A stretch of 64,000 nucleotides of DNA from Corallochytrium limacisporum (taxonomy: Eukaryota > Opisthokonta), in NCBI GenBank assembly GCA_002811645.1, contig PDIP01000060.1:56000-119999 (forward strand), in the 5' to 3' direction. Under the pieces are notes generated by a model, which was given only the letters and a program-made list of their open reading frames with translations, did no database searches and was not told the DNA's origin. The position numbers and the translations under genes were made by a program. This document shows positions 9,505-20,085 of the stretch, one piece after another; position 1 is the stretch's first letter, and each line of letters opens with the position of its first letter.

Positions 9505-10397
9505 CCTCCCGGGGTTCTCCCCCTATGTTTTTTAGTGGGTCTGTCTTGGTTGAGGAGCTCCTCTCACTCTGGACTCTTCACTCTCTCTTTCTCTCCCCAT
9601 TCCGTGGAAGGGTCCAGAATGAAGAAGAAGGGAAAAAGAATGAAGGAGAGTCGAAATACATACAAATTAAAGGGGAGAAGGGGAGCCAAGAACTCGGAAA
9701 CACGAGGTCCAGGTTTCAAATTGAGCGGGAGTCAGCAACTTGGCCCTTCCCCTCATGGTCGCTTGCCCCTTCCCCTCATGGTCGCTTGCCCCTCCCCCCC
9801 GAGGCACAAACGTTCTTCGCTATGATTCAGCAAAAAACACCATCGTATCCATTATTATATCAGTACATTGGGTAGGAAATGCGACTACGTGAAGGACACC
9901 AGCACCACCACTAATGAGGAAGCACGAGCCACGTTTCGTTGCCCATTGTCCCGTGTTGGCCTGGGACCTTTCCATCCTCGTGTTTACAAAACAAACGGAT
10001 TGGTGGCCGCTGTTCCATGGTCTGCATAGGTACATTATGTATTGGTTCGCTTGAAACAGAAGACCCACCTTGGACACCGATGAACAAAACCTGCCCCGCG
10101 GTCACCAAAATACGGCAACTGTCGATTTAAAAATTTTGTCAGTGTCGTTGGCACCACTCGTCGAGGATCTGCCACTACCACAGCCTGCCCCCGCCGGGTT
10201 CACCATAGTGTAAGTACGTTCTGTCAATTCCAGTTGCCGTCAATTGTTTCCATTTTTCTCGTTGCTTTGGCCCCATGCAAAGGAATTCGAAGCCGTTCCG
10301 GGCTGTCCGTCGACGGGGAACGGAAAACTCTATAATTCTCGTACATTCACTATTCAAAATCACATCGAAGCATGAGAGCAGACGTCCATCCCCCCGG

Positions 10398-10418
10398 CCC
10401 CCCCCGGGGGGGGGGGGG
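10398..10418. repeat. C8-G13 homopolymer palindrome
   Basis: Eight C abut thirteen G with no spacer, making a potential pure-GC hairpin or quadruplex-forming tract. Confidence 0.9.
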
Positions 10419-12840
10419 TCTTGAAGCCAGAGCAAACTGCAAAAACCTGTCGTTGGGGTGGTACGTCGCTCGATCAATCCTTCGCGGAGCCGTTCCTCTT
10501 TTGGGTACTCCGTCAATGGCTACATTTGACCAACGGCGAGGGGTTACAGCCGTTACCCCGGGGGAACAGGAGAGACTCCACGAAAACATACGGACGCTCC
10601 GTCGTTGGTTTCCTTATTCCTGCATCTAACGTGGAAATGGACTCCCCCGATCGATGGCAACACAAAGGAACAAAATAACCTAATCAAAAGAGAAGAGAAG
10701 GAAACCATGGGGAAGGAAGGGGATGGAGAAGGCCCCGGGGGAGGGGAATCCGGCACACAGAGCTTTGGCTGTTTTGTTGTCGGTCTTGTCTGCCTTCGGC
10801 GGTGATGAATGTACGGGAGAAGTACAGCAGCAGCGAGGTGTCTGAAACGATTTCTTACTCCCCAGTGTGGCGAAAAAGCGTGGTTTGTATTTGGCCGCTC
10901 TCTATGTTTTATCCGTCCGGGCCGTCCGGTCCCCGGGAGGGGCGTTCCCGGGGAACCGAACCAGAGAGTTCCTTATTTTGCAATGCAAGAAACAAACTTG
11001 GACGTCGGATCTCTCTTCGATGATGCCCGTTTCTTTTTTACTACTCCCGGTGCACCGGGCAGCAACACTATGATACCACCCAAACAATTTCGCCCTTTTA
11101 CAAAATGTGCCAAATTAGCCAATTGTCCAGATAGCAAAATAAGACCCGATCGCTTGGAGAGGTTCCGGGAGAAGGGGTCGGGCGCTTGTTCTTCGCGAGG
11201 TTGGAGGAGGGGGGTAAAGGAAGCGGTGCTAATGACCCGGGCTTCTGTCATCGATTCTTCTCCAGGGGATTATGATATACATGGGCTTGGACGTAGTGGA
11301 TAAGGCACGTGGTACACACATTATTCGCTGGCCGACACAAAATACAGATATTGACTAAGGGAGCACCCCCCCCTTCCCCAAACACCGGGCCGATAGGCAA
11401 GAAAAATGAAGCGGCAGAGTGGTGTGTGTCTTGCTATTCGCTGCTCTCCATCGCGGTACCCCTCCCCTAGCACACACTCCAAAAAGTAAAGTTTCAGTTT
11501 CTATTGAGAAGAGCGAAGGAAAAGGAAAGAGAGAGTAGCACCACGAAGAACATCCGATAGGGAACATGGATTTTTGGGGGGGGGGGGACAGAGCCAGAAA
11601 AACTGGTACAGTTGAGGAAAGAGAGCGAGAAATTACCAAGGCCCGCCAATGCGACAGGGAAAAAGAGGAGCGAGGAACAGTGGGGTTGCTGGGGTGCCTG
11701 CGCCCTGACGGAGAGGAAAGACTAAAATACAAAGTGGGATAGAAAACAGGACCGTAGCAAAAAAAGTAAGGGAAAAATCGCTGTCGGAACCTGCCGGCTG
11801 CCCGTTGTGTGCTGCTGCTGCCACACGCTCTCTGGCTCTCCTACCCAATTCACCCTCCCCGGCCCTCTAGTCTGACAGGGCCAACAAAAATTCGGTAGCT
11901 GGACGAGGGGAGCGCGTTGGATTGACTTCCGTGGCCGATAACTTTGGGCTCCTTCCTTTCTTTTTGCAGTTTGTCATCTTCTGCTACATTCGCTGAGTTG
12001 ATTTTATATGGAAAAGTAAGGCTGCTGGCGAGTGTTCTTCGTCGTTCCTTCGCTCCTGCTGGTGTAGCCGCGGCTCTCTCTCACGCTTTGCCCTTCCATC
12101 CCAATCCGTCAAACTCGGGGCCCACAACTTGTAATACTTTGAGTATGAGTACCAGACGACTTGGTTCCTATTTAGCAAGAAAAACTTGTGAGCACGGGCT
12201 TGTTCTTCCTTTCTTCTACTTTCTCGATCGTGGAAAATAGGCCCCGAAGAAAATACATGCCGGCCCCCTTTTTTCTTTACCCCGCATTCCCTGTCCTTCC
12301 TTCGATGCTCGCGACCTTCTTCTTCCGTTTCGTTTGGTTCCTGGTGGCCTGCCGAAACCTTCAGGATCGGGCAGCCAAGCGTGTGTTTTTTTGTTCGAAT
12401 GAAGGATGACATAATCTAAAAAAACAGTTTATTGAGTACTGACACCGGGACCGCTGGCAGATCTATCTCTCTCTCGCGATCGCCCTCTCTCCCGAAAAAA
12501 ATTCTTCAATGCTCCTCCAGGGTGCGCCATGGGATGGAAGCGAACAAAACTCCCAACACACGCACAGAGACACACACACACCCATGTGTAAGGAGCAAAA
12601 TACACTATTGGTTGCTGAGTAGCCCTCCTCTTTCGTTGTCATCGATCTCTCCTTTGGGGGGGGTGTTCCACCGCCCCCCTCTTTGTCTCTGCCGAGCTAC
12701 CGGAGCAGAGGGCCCTGGGAGAGCAGGGTGATGTCGAAAACCTCACTTCCGGGAAGCGCGGGCCTCCCCACCCAAAAAACTCGGCCTTGTACAGTAGTGA
12801 ATATAGCAACCGCTCCGTTGGTCTTGCTTGGGGTCGAAGG

Positions 12841-12856
12841 GTGTGTGTGTGTGTGT
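12841..12856. repeat. GT microsatellite
   Basis: Eight GT units just upstream of the doubtful ORF at 13003. Confidence 0.9.
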
Positions 12857-13002
12857 ATGCTGGAGACACCCAGGTCCAGATCTTCGGGAGCGCTGCGAAC
12901 GAAAGTGCCGGGTTCGAACGCGCGGCATGATCCTACTTGGATTGCTGTTGAGTTGGACGGAGATGAGCATTCCATTGCCCAAGTTGAGAATCTGATATTT
13001 GC

Positions 13003-13275
13003 ATGGTAACGGACCATGGTCAAACCCCGTTTGAGATGAAGTATGACGATGATCGTGAACAGCTAGGTGGCATCTATGAATGGCTAACTGAGAGACTCGG
13101 TGCTCACCGTCTGCCTTCGGATCCTCCGCATGTCGCGATCATGGTACTGCCTTTAAGTAAGATCCCTGGCGAAGCTGGCATTTCATTCGACACGCTGCAT
13201 ACTGGACTGAGGAAAGGCGCGCAATATCCAACAGCTGACTGGCTAATCATGCTTCGTTACCCCAGTGCCCTGTGA
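13003..13275 (+). CDS. Doubtful small ORF, 90 aa; possible gene remnant
   Basis: This ATG-to-TGA ORF has fairly gene-like codon usage (GAT, GAC, GGT, CTG) and an acidic, hydrophobic mix of residues without low complexity. Immediately upstream, in another frame, about 25 codons (12930-13006, ending in TGG TAA) also look coding (DPTWIAVELDGDEHSIAQ). The two frames meet at the ATG, so this may be a decayed or frameshifted gene rather than an intact short one. I recognise no family in either part. It lies 300 bp before GPI2 on the same strand. It could also be chance. Confidence 0.3.
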   Translation: MVTDHGQTPFEMKYDDDREQLGGIYEWLTERLGAHRLPSDPPHVAIMVLPLSKIPGEAGISFDTLHTGLRKGAQYPTADWLIMLRYPSAL

Positions 13276-13390
13276 TGATAATCAATATTAAACGATTTTT
13301 GATCAATATCCGAACGGGGCGCGGGAAGAGAGTGGGTCTCTCGAGTTGGCTTTTCCGCTCGTTTGTGTATACAATGATCCACCGGGTACG

Positions 13391-13407
13391 TGAGACCCGT
13401 GGTCTCA
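13391..13407. repeat. Perfect 7-bp inverted repeat
   Basis: TGAGACC and GGTCTCA are separated by CGT, about 170 bp before the GPI2 start. It could be a factor-binding palindrome or a 5' UTR hairpin. A short palindrome like this can occur by chance. Confidence 0.45.
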
Positions 13408-13578
13408 AAGCACCCTGTGGAGGGTCGTGATGTTTAGCGTGTTGCTATTTACGGAAAATCAGATGTCATTTTGCGCACTGTACACTAGATCCAAGGATGA
13501 AGTCGCGTGAATATTGGACAAGGACAAGCTAAAGTTTTAGGGAAGTCCGTCCGGACGATCAAATCAAACAAGAGCAGT

Positions 13579-14784
13579 ATGACAACCACAGAATCACAAC
13601 AGAGCAGGACGGAAGCCCTGTGGTGTGCGGTCAAGTTATCAACGGCAGCGTGCGCACAGCTGGGAATTTGTGTTATATTAATGTGTCTGTTCCTTGCACT
13701 CAGGGGCACTGAAGGGAATGCACTGACACAACGAAGTCCGATGAATCCGTGGCTGATAGTTGTCGTTCAGGCAATATGGGCAATTTTGGCACTTGCGCTA
13801 ACGGAAGTAACGGAGACCATTCTGCCATCCAAACCTTTGCGTACCGACCAAGCAAAGGACCACCAGCAGAATCTGCGGGCAGACTCTGCGGTGGACATCT
13901 TTGCTAATGCACTCACCTCGGACGAGGATGCTACCGACAGCTTACCCAGACTCTCAAAATTTCGAAGAATGTTCCGCACTGTGGTCATTCTAGCTGCCAC
14001 ACTACAGATACTGACACCGTTGATCCGATCATACACAGCATCGGTAAGCCAGGACAGTGTGCTCTTCATGGCCAGCGCCGGCTTGGCCCTGTCCGTACTG
14101 GGACACGACTATCGTAGAGCAAGGCATCAATACAGCGTCAAACGCAGGCTTCGACACCTGGCCATCGAGATCGAAATCAATCCGCCGTCGCCTCTCATCA
14201 GCAGCGGGCCTTCCCACTCTTGTGCGAATGCCAACGGCGGCGGTGACGGTGCTGGCACGAAGGTTGTGGAAGCGGAGCCCATGCTGTCGTCGCACGGCAC
14301 CTGGGCCACCAACGCTGCTCTGTTCGCATCCGTCACGCTTTCCTCGCGAATGCCGAGTGATCTGTCCGTGCAGGTCCTGCTCGTGGCGGCAATGTTGCTC
14401 TTCAGCTGGTTGCCGAATCTCCAGGACCAAGCCGTTGAGTTGCTAGCGTGGCTGTTCTGGTACAGGGTCAAGGACGGTGGAGTAGTTCGGCGGAACGGAA
14501 TCTATGGTTCTTTCGTCGCGACCTCGAGCAATGTCCGCTTTGTGATCAACGCCGCGATCTGTCTCGTCGCCCTGGCCATTGATGGGGTAACTTTTGTGGA
14601 GTACGGTTCCAGTAGCAGCAGTGGACAGGGCCTGACCGAAGAAAGTCCGATCCCAAGCCCTACAGTCCTGGCTGTCGCGTACGGTCTGACGATCACACTC
14701 AGTGCACTGTCCTGCGGCTTGCTGCACCCACACAAGCGCCGAATCTCCGGTCCATGGGACGAGGCGCTGCCGAAGTTTGATTGA
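13579..14784 (+). CDS. GPI2: GPI-GlcNAc transferase subunit, PIG-C/GPI2 family, 401 aa
   Basis: Probable subunit of the ER complex that transfers GlcNAc from UDP-GlcNAc to phosphatidylinositol, the first step of GPI-anchor synthesis. The protein is multi-spanning. Hydrophobic segments lie near residues 20-42, 55-78, 135-152, 165-180, about 255-300 and 325-345, plus a final one near 370-388. Family landmarks visible are ILTPLIRSYTASVSQDS (matching the conserved L-x-P-x-x-x-S-x-T ... S-x-DS region), LSSRMPS, and the near-C-terminal GPWDEALPK, diagnostic of PIG-C/GPI2. At 401 aa it is about 100 residues longer than human or yeast relatives. The extra length sits in a Gln/Asp-rich loop (about 90-125) and a Ser/Gly-rich loop (about 195-240). 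The start chosen is the first ATG; an upstream in-frame GTG at 13507 is unlikely. The gene ends 167 bp from the convergent phosphatase gene. Confidence 0.87.
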   Translation: MTTTESQQSRTEALWCAVKLSTAACAQLGICVILMCLFLALRGTEGNALTQRSPMNPWLIVVVQAIWAILALALTEVTETILPSKPLRTDQAKDHQQNLRADSAVDIFANALTSDEDATDSLPRLSKFRRMFRTVVILAATLQILTPLIRSYTASVSQDSVLFMASAGLALSVLGHDYRRARHQYSVKRRLRHLAIEIEINPPSPLISSGPSHSCANANGGGDGAGTKVVEAEPMLSSHGTWATNAALFASVTLSSRMPSDLSVQVLLVAAMLLFSWLPNLQDQAVELLAWLFWYRVKDGGVVRRNGIYGSFVATSSNVRFVINAAICLVALAIDGVTFVEYGSSSSSGQGLTEESPIPSPTVLAVAYGLTITLSALSCGLLHPHKRRISGPWDEALPKFD

Positions 14785-14951
14785 GCCCCATTCACTTTAC
14801 CCATGAACGTTGTAGGTGCCCCACTATGATTTAAAGTCTCAACAAAACCCGCATATGTAGTTGTGTCTATACTATTCAGAGGTCAATCTTTTCTATTGTG
14901 ATGTGGACGCTAGTCCAGTGTGTCACGTCAAGGGCGCAGACGTATCGTGCC
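14785..14951. other. Very short convergent spacer
   Basis: Only 167 bp separate the stops of GPI2 (+) and the phosphatase (-), so the 3' UTRs probably overlap. No separate element seen. Confidence 0.6.
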
Positions 14952-17900
14952 TTATAGCAGACGCTGTGCCACAGTGCTCAGAAGGTCCATAAACTCCTCA
15001 ATCTGTGCCTTCGTCTGGAGGGCTCCAGGCCGCTCCTCGCGGATGCGAGCAACCGCTTCCGAAGGGTCGGCGACACCTTCGTACCGCCAGTGTTCAAGGA
15101 CCCAATGTGCGGCCGCCAGGACCGCAGCCGTGGGCGCTTCGCGCCCACCGTCAAGCAGGACGACGGGTCCGGCCCTGCTGTCGTCCTCGCAATCGTAGGG
15201 AATGACCGAGTGGTTGTCGGCAAAGTGTTGGTCAATAAGGTTCACGGCGGCAGCCAGATGGCCACGCTCCTGGACCTCAAGGCCGATGGTAGCGCAGTGC
15301 TCTTGGGCGCGTTCGCCTTTGACGTCGAGCTCGTAGGTCTTCATGGTCTTTACACGGTTTCCCTTGGGGTATTCAGTGCTGGAGCCGATTCGCCGAAGAA
15401 GGACTTCGGTGGTGCCGTAGGTGTCCATCTCGCCCTCCGATTCGATTGGCATGAACGGCATCGAGCGATTGGCATTCTCCAGATCAATCAGGACACCGAC
15501 CTGGACGTGCAGGAGGCCAGTCCACAGGGCTTTGGCCTCGCTTTCGTTCGCGGGAGCCTTGCAGACCACCACACGGTCAGTCTTAATCATACCAGGCATT
15601 ACAAAGCCGTGCATGAGCTCCTGGCTCTGTAACGCGTCTTGCAATGCAAGACGGTTCCTCTTCATGGGCATTGGACTGTCGTTGTACGATGAACTGGCCA
15701 GACTGACATTGTACATTGAACGGGTCTCGTTCGGATCCCTCTGTGCATCCAGCATGATCTTCTCGCTGAGGTTCTTGCGCTGGCTGCGGCTGGAATGGAG
15801 CTTCAGGAACTTCTTAGCGCTCAGGTGGCTGGCCCGACGATTGTACGCATACATGAGTGCGTCGTATACAAAGACGTATTGTTCCTCCGTCTGTACCATC
15901 CACGTGCGAGCGCGACGAAGTTCGCAAACGGTGTGGTAGACGTCAATGTTCTCGCCGTTACGCATGCGTTTTAGGTTCACGTCAATGGCAATCACCGTGC
16001 CTGTGCGACCCACACCGGCACTGCAGTGCACGACGATCGGTGCGTGCGCTTGAGCTTCAGTGCCCGTGGCCTGCAAGTGGTTGGCCATCCGGATCATGCT
16101 CAGGGCGCCACGGACTTCGTTGGGGACGCCATGATCGGGCCAATTGACGTAGGCGAGCTGGAAGAATTCACGAACCTCGCCCGTAGTCTCGTTGGTTACG
16201 TCAAATGTGCGCATAACAAAAACGTCAAAGTCATGTGTGTGCGTCCAGGTCACAGTGAATTCGTCGTAACGCTCGGTTAGCAGTTTGTCAGTGGGCCAGT
16301 ATCGATGACACTTGATGCGACCTCGCTCTTCCAGCTTGGTGACCATCATGACAACCCTGGTGTTCTCGTTCCAGCACATGCGCCAGAAATCACCGTAGGT
16401 GTTGGGCAGCGGTCCCTGCGCGGCAATGTAGTCCTGTGGAGACGTATAGCCGGGAATGTAACTCGCATTGATGTAGTCGCCCTTCTGGGCATGTGCATTG
16501 TGATGTTGATTGCCGGCGCTCGAGTCCGAGCTGCGTTCGCCATTGACAGAGACGGAGTACGGGGACCCGGCGGATTCCGCGCTGTCTTCCCGTTTAGCAT
16601 TGATGACGGCGGCTGGTGGAATGAGCGTCTTTGGTGCGAGCGAGACACGCTTCGCATCGAATGGGATAATGTTACCGTAGCGATTCTTCGGCAAATTATG
16701 CTCCAGGGTCCCAATCTCGGCACTGTACTCGGCCTCAAAGTTTGGTAGGGCGTCAAATTCATCAGCGGCCTCCAGACAGCTGTCCTTCTTGAGCATGGCA
16801 TAGCGCTGTGGGAAGTCCTTGAGCGGAATCGGTGTCGGTTCCAGGCCACGGCCGTGGCGCGGGGTGCCGTCGACGGAGATGCCATTAAGCGGATATGTGG
16901 ATGTTGAGTTAGCGCTAAAGGCACTGGACGCCTTGCTCTTACGTTTGCGGACCACGAAGAACGACAGACCGGCCACCAGCACAACACCGCCCGCAATGCC
17001 ACCAATGATTGCAGCAATTGGGACAGAGTCACCGCCATCACCTTCCTGGGATGAACCTGAGCCTGACGTCGGTTGGGCCATGATGCCGGGCACATTCTCC
17101 TGCGCGAACTCGGCGGGTGTCAGACTCAAGTCCATAGTCCTGCCGTCCGCGGCCCTCGTTTGTCGTCTGCGACGGGTCTCCGCGTCCTCAGGCACTTCCT
17201 CGTCCTCAGGCACTTCCTCATCCTGCTGCACCTCCGAGTACCGCGCCAGAACAGAGAGTTTGATCGTCTCGTGGCGCGACAGATCGTTAATGTCAAAGCT
17301 GCACGTGGCATCAGTGGAGTTCTCACTCACAAGTGTCACTTCAACATTGGTCTCCACTGGAGTACCGGTCTCGCCTACCACAGTACACGAGACAATCGGT
17401 TCGGCAAAGCTGCCAATGGTGTTCGGGTAGGTGTAGCTAATGGTGTACTTGCCGGGACCGTCAGAGCTGAACTCTGAAGTGTTGTTGGCCAGGTGCACAT
17501 TACCTCCTTCCACGTTCTCCACGATGGCCTGCAGCTCATCACCAGAGTACACGGGTGCCGTGCACATGAGGTAGTCTACACTTCGAACCCCGTCTCCGGG
17601 ACAGTCTGAAAAGTACGGGATACCCAGCATCACGTCAGAATCAACATTATTCCATGGAACCGACGCGTCCTTGTTGCAAGTCGTCGTGATTTGACGATCC
17701 GTCAAAACATTGTCATTTGGCACGACGGCAAGAGAGGCGAAGCCGGAGCCCACTTCTGTAACAGTATCGTTGCCATAACCAATACCGATGGAGCCATCTT
17801 TTTCAATGTACAGGGTTGCCGTCGTGTCGCCCAACATGGACTGCTGGGGGGCACAACCTCTGCCAACTACATCGACATTCTCCTGAATGCCTGGAATGGG

Positions 17901-19316
17901 GAAATCGACGAGCTCGTCGAAAAAGTACCGTTCGTTCAACGTCATGGTTACGTTCACATCCACGGGTAAAACGTCGCCGTCTTTTGGTTGAACAAGCACC
18001 ATGCTACTGCTGTCCGCCAGGCGGACGTACATCTGATCAGTTGTATCGCCTCCACCCGTCATCGTATAGGTGAAGGTTTCGGGGCCATTATCTGCATCTG
18101 AGGAGCGTACCCGATTTGACTGATCCGCACTGTAGGTGAGTTTAGCCTGCATCAAGAACTGGTCAGTGGCCAATTTGCGATTATCCTTGAGCACCACGTA
18201 GACCCGGCCATTCATCCACTCCAGGATCGCGGCAGGAACTCTGTACAGGCGCGGATCTTCAGCAAAATTAGGGCCAACCAGGGACAGATCGGGTTGTTCC
18301 AGGCAGGGCGGCTCGACCACGTTGGCGCAAGAGCCATCTACTGCCAAGTCTGTGACTCCCAGGTCCAGTTCACTCTCATCGCCAGCGATCTGAGTGCAAA
18401 CTGGAGTTGTCAGCTGATTCATGTTCTGAACTGTCTTCGTGTAGCGCAGAGCTTGTAGGTCAACATCCGAATTCGCCGTCTTGCCATTGACACTACTCAA
18501 TTCGTCACACCGACCGCCGTTCGGATAGAGCGGGTTCGCGACAAAGTCGGTGATGTACTGCGCTCCCGTCTCCGGACTTACCATCTGGACATCTCCGATT
18601 CTGTCAAATTGGGGATCAATCAGGCTGAGGCGGGTAAGGGGATTAGTACTCCGTACCCGCCTTGAGCCCTGGAGTCCGGTCCCGGGCACCGCCGTGAAAG
18701 CAAACCACCCGCAGTTCTGGCCATTGCGCTCCTGAATCAGATTGCTTGCGGGAATGGTACGCTCAGTACCACCACCCTGAATGTCCAGTGGTCTGGTGTC
18801 ATCACACCGCACACCAGTCACTACAATATCCGTCGGCGCTGAGCCCTCTGGTACGGTCAAACTGACCTGTGTCTTGTCCTCGTTCAGTTCAGCGCTAAGT
18901 GCGACCTGCTCTGTCTCTTCGTTCACAAACGGTAGCTGGAACCTTACCCCGTTACCGCTACCAAATTCTATCGTTATCGAATTGAACTCATCGGTGGGTG
19001 GCGTTGAAGGCTTCAACAGCACAATTCCCGGTACCTGTACGTTGCCACAGATGGGTTGCCCGGTACTACATGTCACGCCTGCGTCACTAGCAATTGGCTG
19101 TCCTGTGAAAGGATTGAGGCATTCAAACTCAAGATCCCGACCTGTCGGCGCAACCAAGCAAATGGTTGTCTCCGTGACGTCCCGCCCCGCTTCATTATTC
19201 TGGATTGTAATGGCAACGTTGCCGTCGCCAAAATCTAGTTTATCCTGTACTCCCGGCGCGGCTTGCACAGCAAGTGAACTGGCCGCCACCGTGGCCAATA
19301 CCGTTGCTGACCACAT
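14952..19316 (-). CDS. Receptor-type protein tyrosine phosphatase with tandem D1-D2, 1454 aa
   Basis: A signal peptide (1-20, MWSATVLATVAASSLAVQAA) precedes an approximately 740-residue ectodomain. The ectodomain has spaced cysteines and N-glycosylation sequons but no FN3 or Ig repeats I can recognise. An acidic EEVPED duplication precedes a basic RRRR stretch (715-718), a plausible furin site. One membrane span (about 765-787) is followed by KRKSK. D1 has NRYGN, DYINASYI, WPD (acid D1061), the catalytic loop HCSAGVGRTG (C1098, R1104) and the QTEEQY Q-loop, so it should be active. D2 (about 1235-1450) keeps the late motifs (RYEGV, RPGALQT). Its signature loop reads LLDGGREAPT with Asp1389 where the cysteine should be, so it is probably inactive. 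The start is the ATG before the signal peptide; the 26-codon upstream extension opens only with TTG. Ligand and substrate unknown. Confidence 0.95.
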   Translation of the reverse strand: MWSATVLATVAASSLAVQAAPGVQDKLDFGDGNVAITIQNNEAGRDVTETTICLVAPTGRDLEFECLNPFTGQPIASDAGVTCSTGQPICGNVQVPGIVLLKPSTPPTDEFNSITIEFGSGNGVRFQLPFVNEETEQVALSAELNEDKTQVSLTVPEGSAPTDIVVTGVRCDDTRPLDIQGGGTERTIPASNLIQERNGQNCGWFAFTAVPGTGLQGSRRVRSTNPLTRLSLIDPQFDRIGDVQMVSPETGAQYITDFVANPLYPNGGRCDELSSVNGKTANSDVDLQALRYTKTVQNMNQLTTPVCTQIAGDESELDLGVTDLAVDGSCANVVEPPCLEQPDLSLVGPNFAEDPRLYRVPAAILEWMNGRVYVVLKDNRKLATDQFLMQAKLTYSADQSNRVRSSDADNGPETFTYTMTGGGDTTDQMYVRLADSSSMVLVQPKDGDVLPVDVNVTMTLNERYFFDELVDFPIPGIQENVDVVGRGCAPQQSMLGDTTATLYIEKDGSIGIGYGNDTVTEVGSGFASLAVVPNDNVLTDRQITTTCNKDASVPWNNVDSDVMLGIPYFSDCPGDGVRSVDYLMCTAPVYSGDELQAIVENVEGGNVHLANNTSEFSSDGPGKYTISYTYPNTIGSFAEPIVSCTVVGETGTPVETNVEVTLVSENSTDATCSFDINDLSRHETIKLSVLARYSEVQQDEEVPEDEEVPEDAETRRRRQTRAADGRTMDLSLTPAEFAQENVPGIMAQPTSGSGSSQEGDGGDSVPIAAIIGGIAGGVVLVAGLSFFVVRKRKSKASSAFSANSTSTYPLNGISVDGTPRHGRGLEPTPIPLKDFPQRYAMLKKDSCLEAADEFDALPNFEAEYSAEIGTLEHNLPKNRYGNIIPFDAKRVSLAPKTLIPPAAVINAKREDSAESAGSPYSVSVNGERSSDSSAGNQHHNAHAQKGDYINASYIPGYTSPQDYIAAQGPLPNTYGDFWRMCWNENTRVVMMVTKLEERGRIKCHRYWPTDKLLTERYDEFTVTWTHTHDFDVFVMRTFDVTNETTGEVREFFQLAYVNWPDHGVPNEVRGALSMIRMANHLQATGTEAQAHAPIVVHCSAGVGRTGTVIAIDVNLKRMRNGENIDVYHTVCELRRARTWMVQTEEQYVFVYDALMYAYNRRASHLSAKKFLKLHSSRSQRKNLSEKIMLDAQRDPNETRSMYNVSLASSSYNDSPMPMKRNRLALQDALQSQELMHGFVMPGMIKTDRVVVCKAPANESEAKALWTGLLHVQVGVLIDLENANRSMPFMPIESEGEMDTYGTTEVLLRRIGSSTEYPKGNRVKTMKTYELDVKGERAQEHCATIGLEVQERGHLAAAVNLIDQHFADNHSVIPYDCEDDSRAGPVVLLDGGREAPTAAVLAAAHWVLEHWRYEGVADPSEAVARIREERPGALQTKAQIEEFMDLLSTVAQRLL

Positions 19317-20068
19317 GTGGCTCCTCTGTTTGTGTATATATTCTCCCAGTTCTACGTCCAAAGTCCCGTAGCAAAATGAACCAATGGTCTCCAATTTTCA
19401 CGCTCACTTCTCTGGCATAGGTATGGCTGTTCCCGCTTCTTTTTCACTACTGTTCGAACGATTTAGGGGTTAAAAATTAAAACCAAGACCCCGGAAACAT
19501 ATTATGTCGCTAATTCTGTATACTATGTCGCGATTCTCTGTAGCACTAAAATAATACAGGACCAAAATGATATCATAGTGACGGATCTCAAGTAACTGGG
19601 TGTCAAGGGCCATTTCGCCGTCCACGGTTACTAAAGTAAGGATCATTTGAGGTAAAGTAAACGAACAAACCTGTCTTCACATGTCAGAGAGCCCTGGTCA
19701 TGTGGTTTCACCCAGTTTTCGCGCTCCGGTGCCGGTCGCGCAGCTTTGAAACACAGCCCAACGGTGCTCGAAACAAAGCCAACCGCGCAGCCCACCCCCG
19801 AGCATCGACTCAGCCAAAAACGCCACGGGCCACAAAAGCCAGAGAACACATCACCGGCTTTAATGTGCGGGGCCATCTCTCCCCTCTTCTGTTCCCTTCT
19901 TCTCCCCCCTCTCCCAATCCCTCCTTCTCCTTCTCCGCTTAAAAAGGACATCGCCTGGCCCCTTCCATTTCACGCTCCCCCTCCCGTTACGGTACATGTT
20001 CGCGCGGAGCGGTCGGAAACATACATAACGTATGGAACAAATTCGCGGAGGGAACAGTCCCGGAAAAG

Positions 20069-20085
20069 TCTCTCTCTCTCTCTCT
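20069..20085. repeat. CT microsatellite
   Basis: About eight CT units within the 9.3-kb gene-poor region. Confidence 0.9.

Larger units (their letters stand above)
8154..12999. other. Gene-poor region between divergent gene heads
   Basis: About 4.8 kb without a supported gene. It contains CT microsatellites (8649-8671, 8732-8767, 9487-9504), a GT array (about 12841-12856) and C-run/G-run palindromes (8833-8845, 10398-10418). There are many mixed G/A tracts. ORFs such as 10809-11303 use AGA, AGG, ATA and GGG freely, unlike the real genes, and ORFs of that length are expected by chance. The first 200-300 bp above 8153 are the likely channel promoter. No tRNA or rRNA signature was found by eye. 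Confidence 0.55.

Noticed and set aside
10809-11303. 164-codon ATG ORF in the 8-13 kb region
   Set aside because: It uses AGA, AGG, ATA and GGG freely, unlike all firm genes here, and two or three ORFs of this length are expected by chance in 64 kb of about 50% GC sequence.
12890-12935. tRNA-like T-loop (GGGTTCGAAC)
   Set aside because: Flanking bases do not form the T stem and there is no matching acceptor, D or anticodon arm. Similar GGTTCGAA words near 2685 and 5470 fail the same test.
19317-19394. 26-codon N-terminal extension of the phosphatase
   Set aside because: It opens with TTG. The downstream ATG gives a proper signal peptide at the N-terminus.
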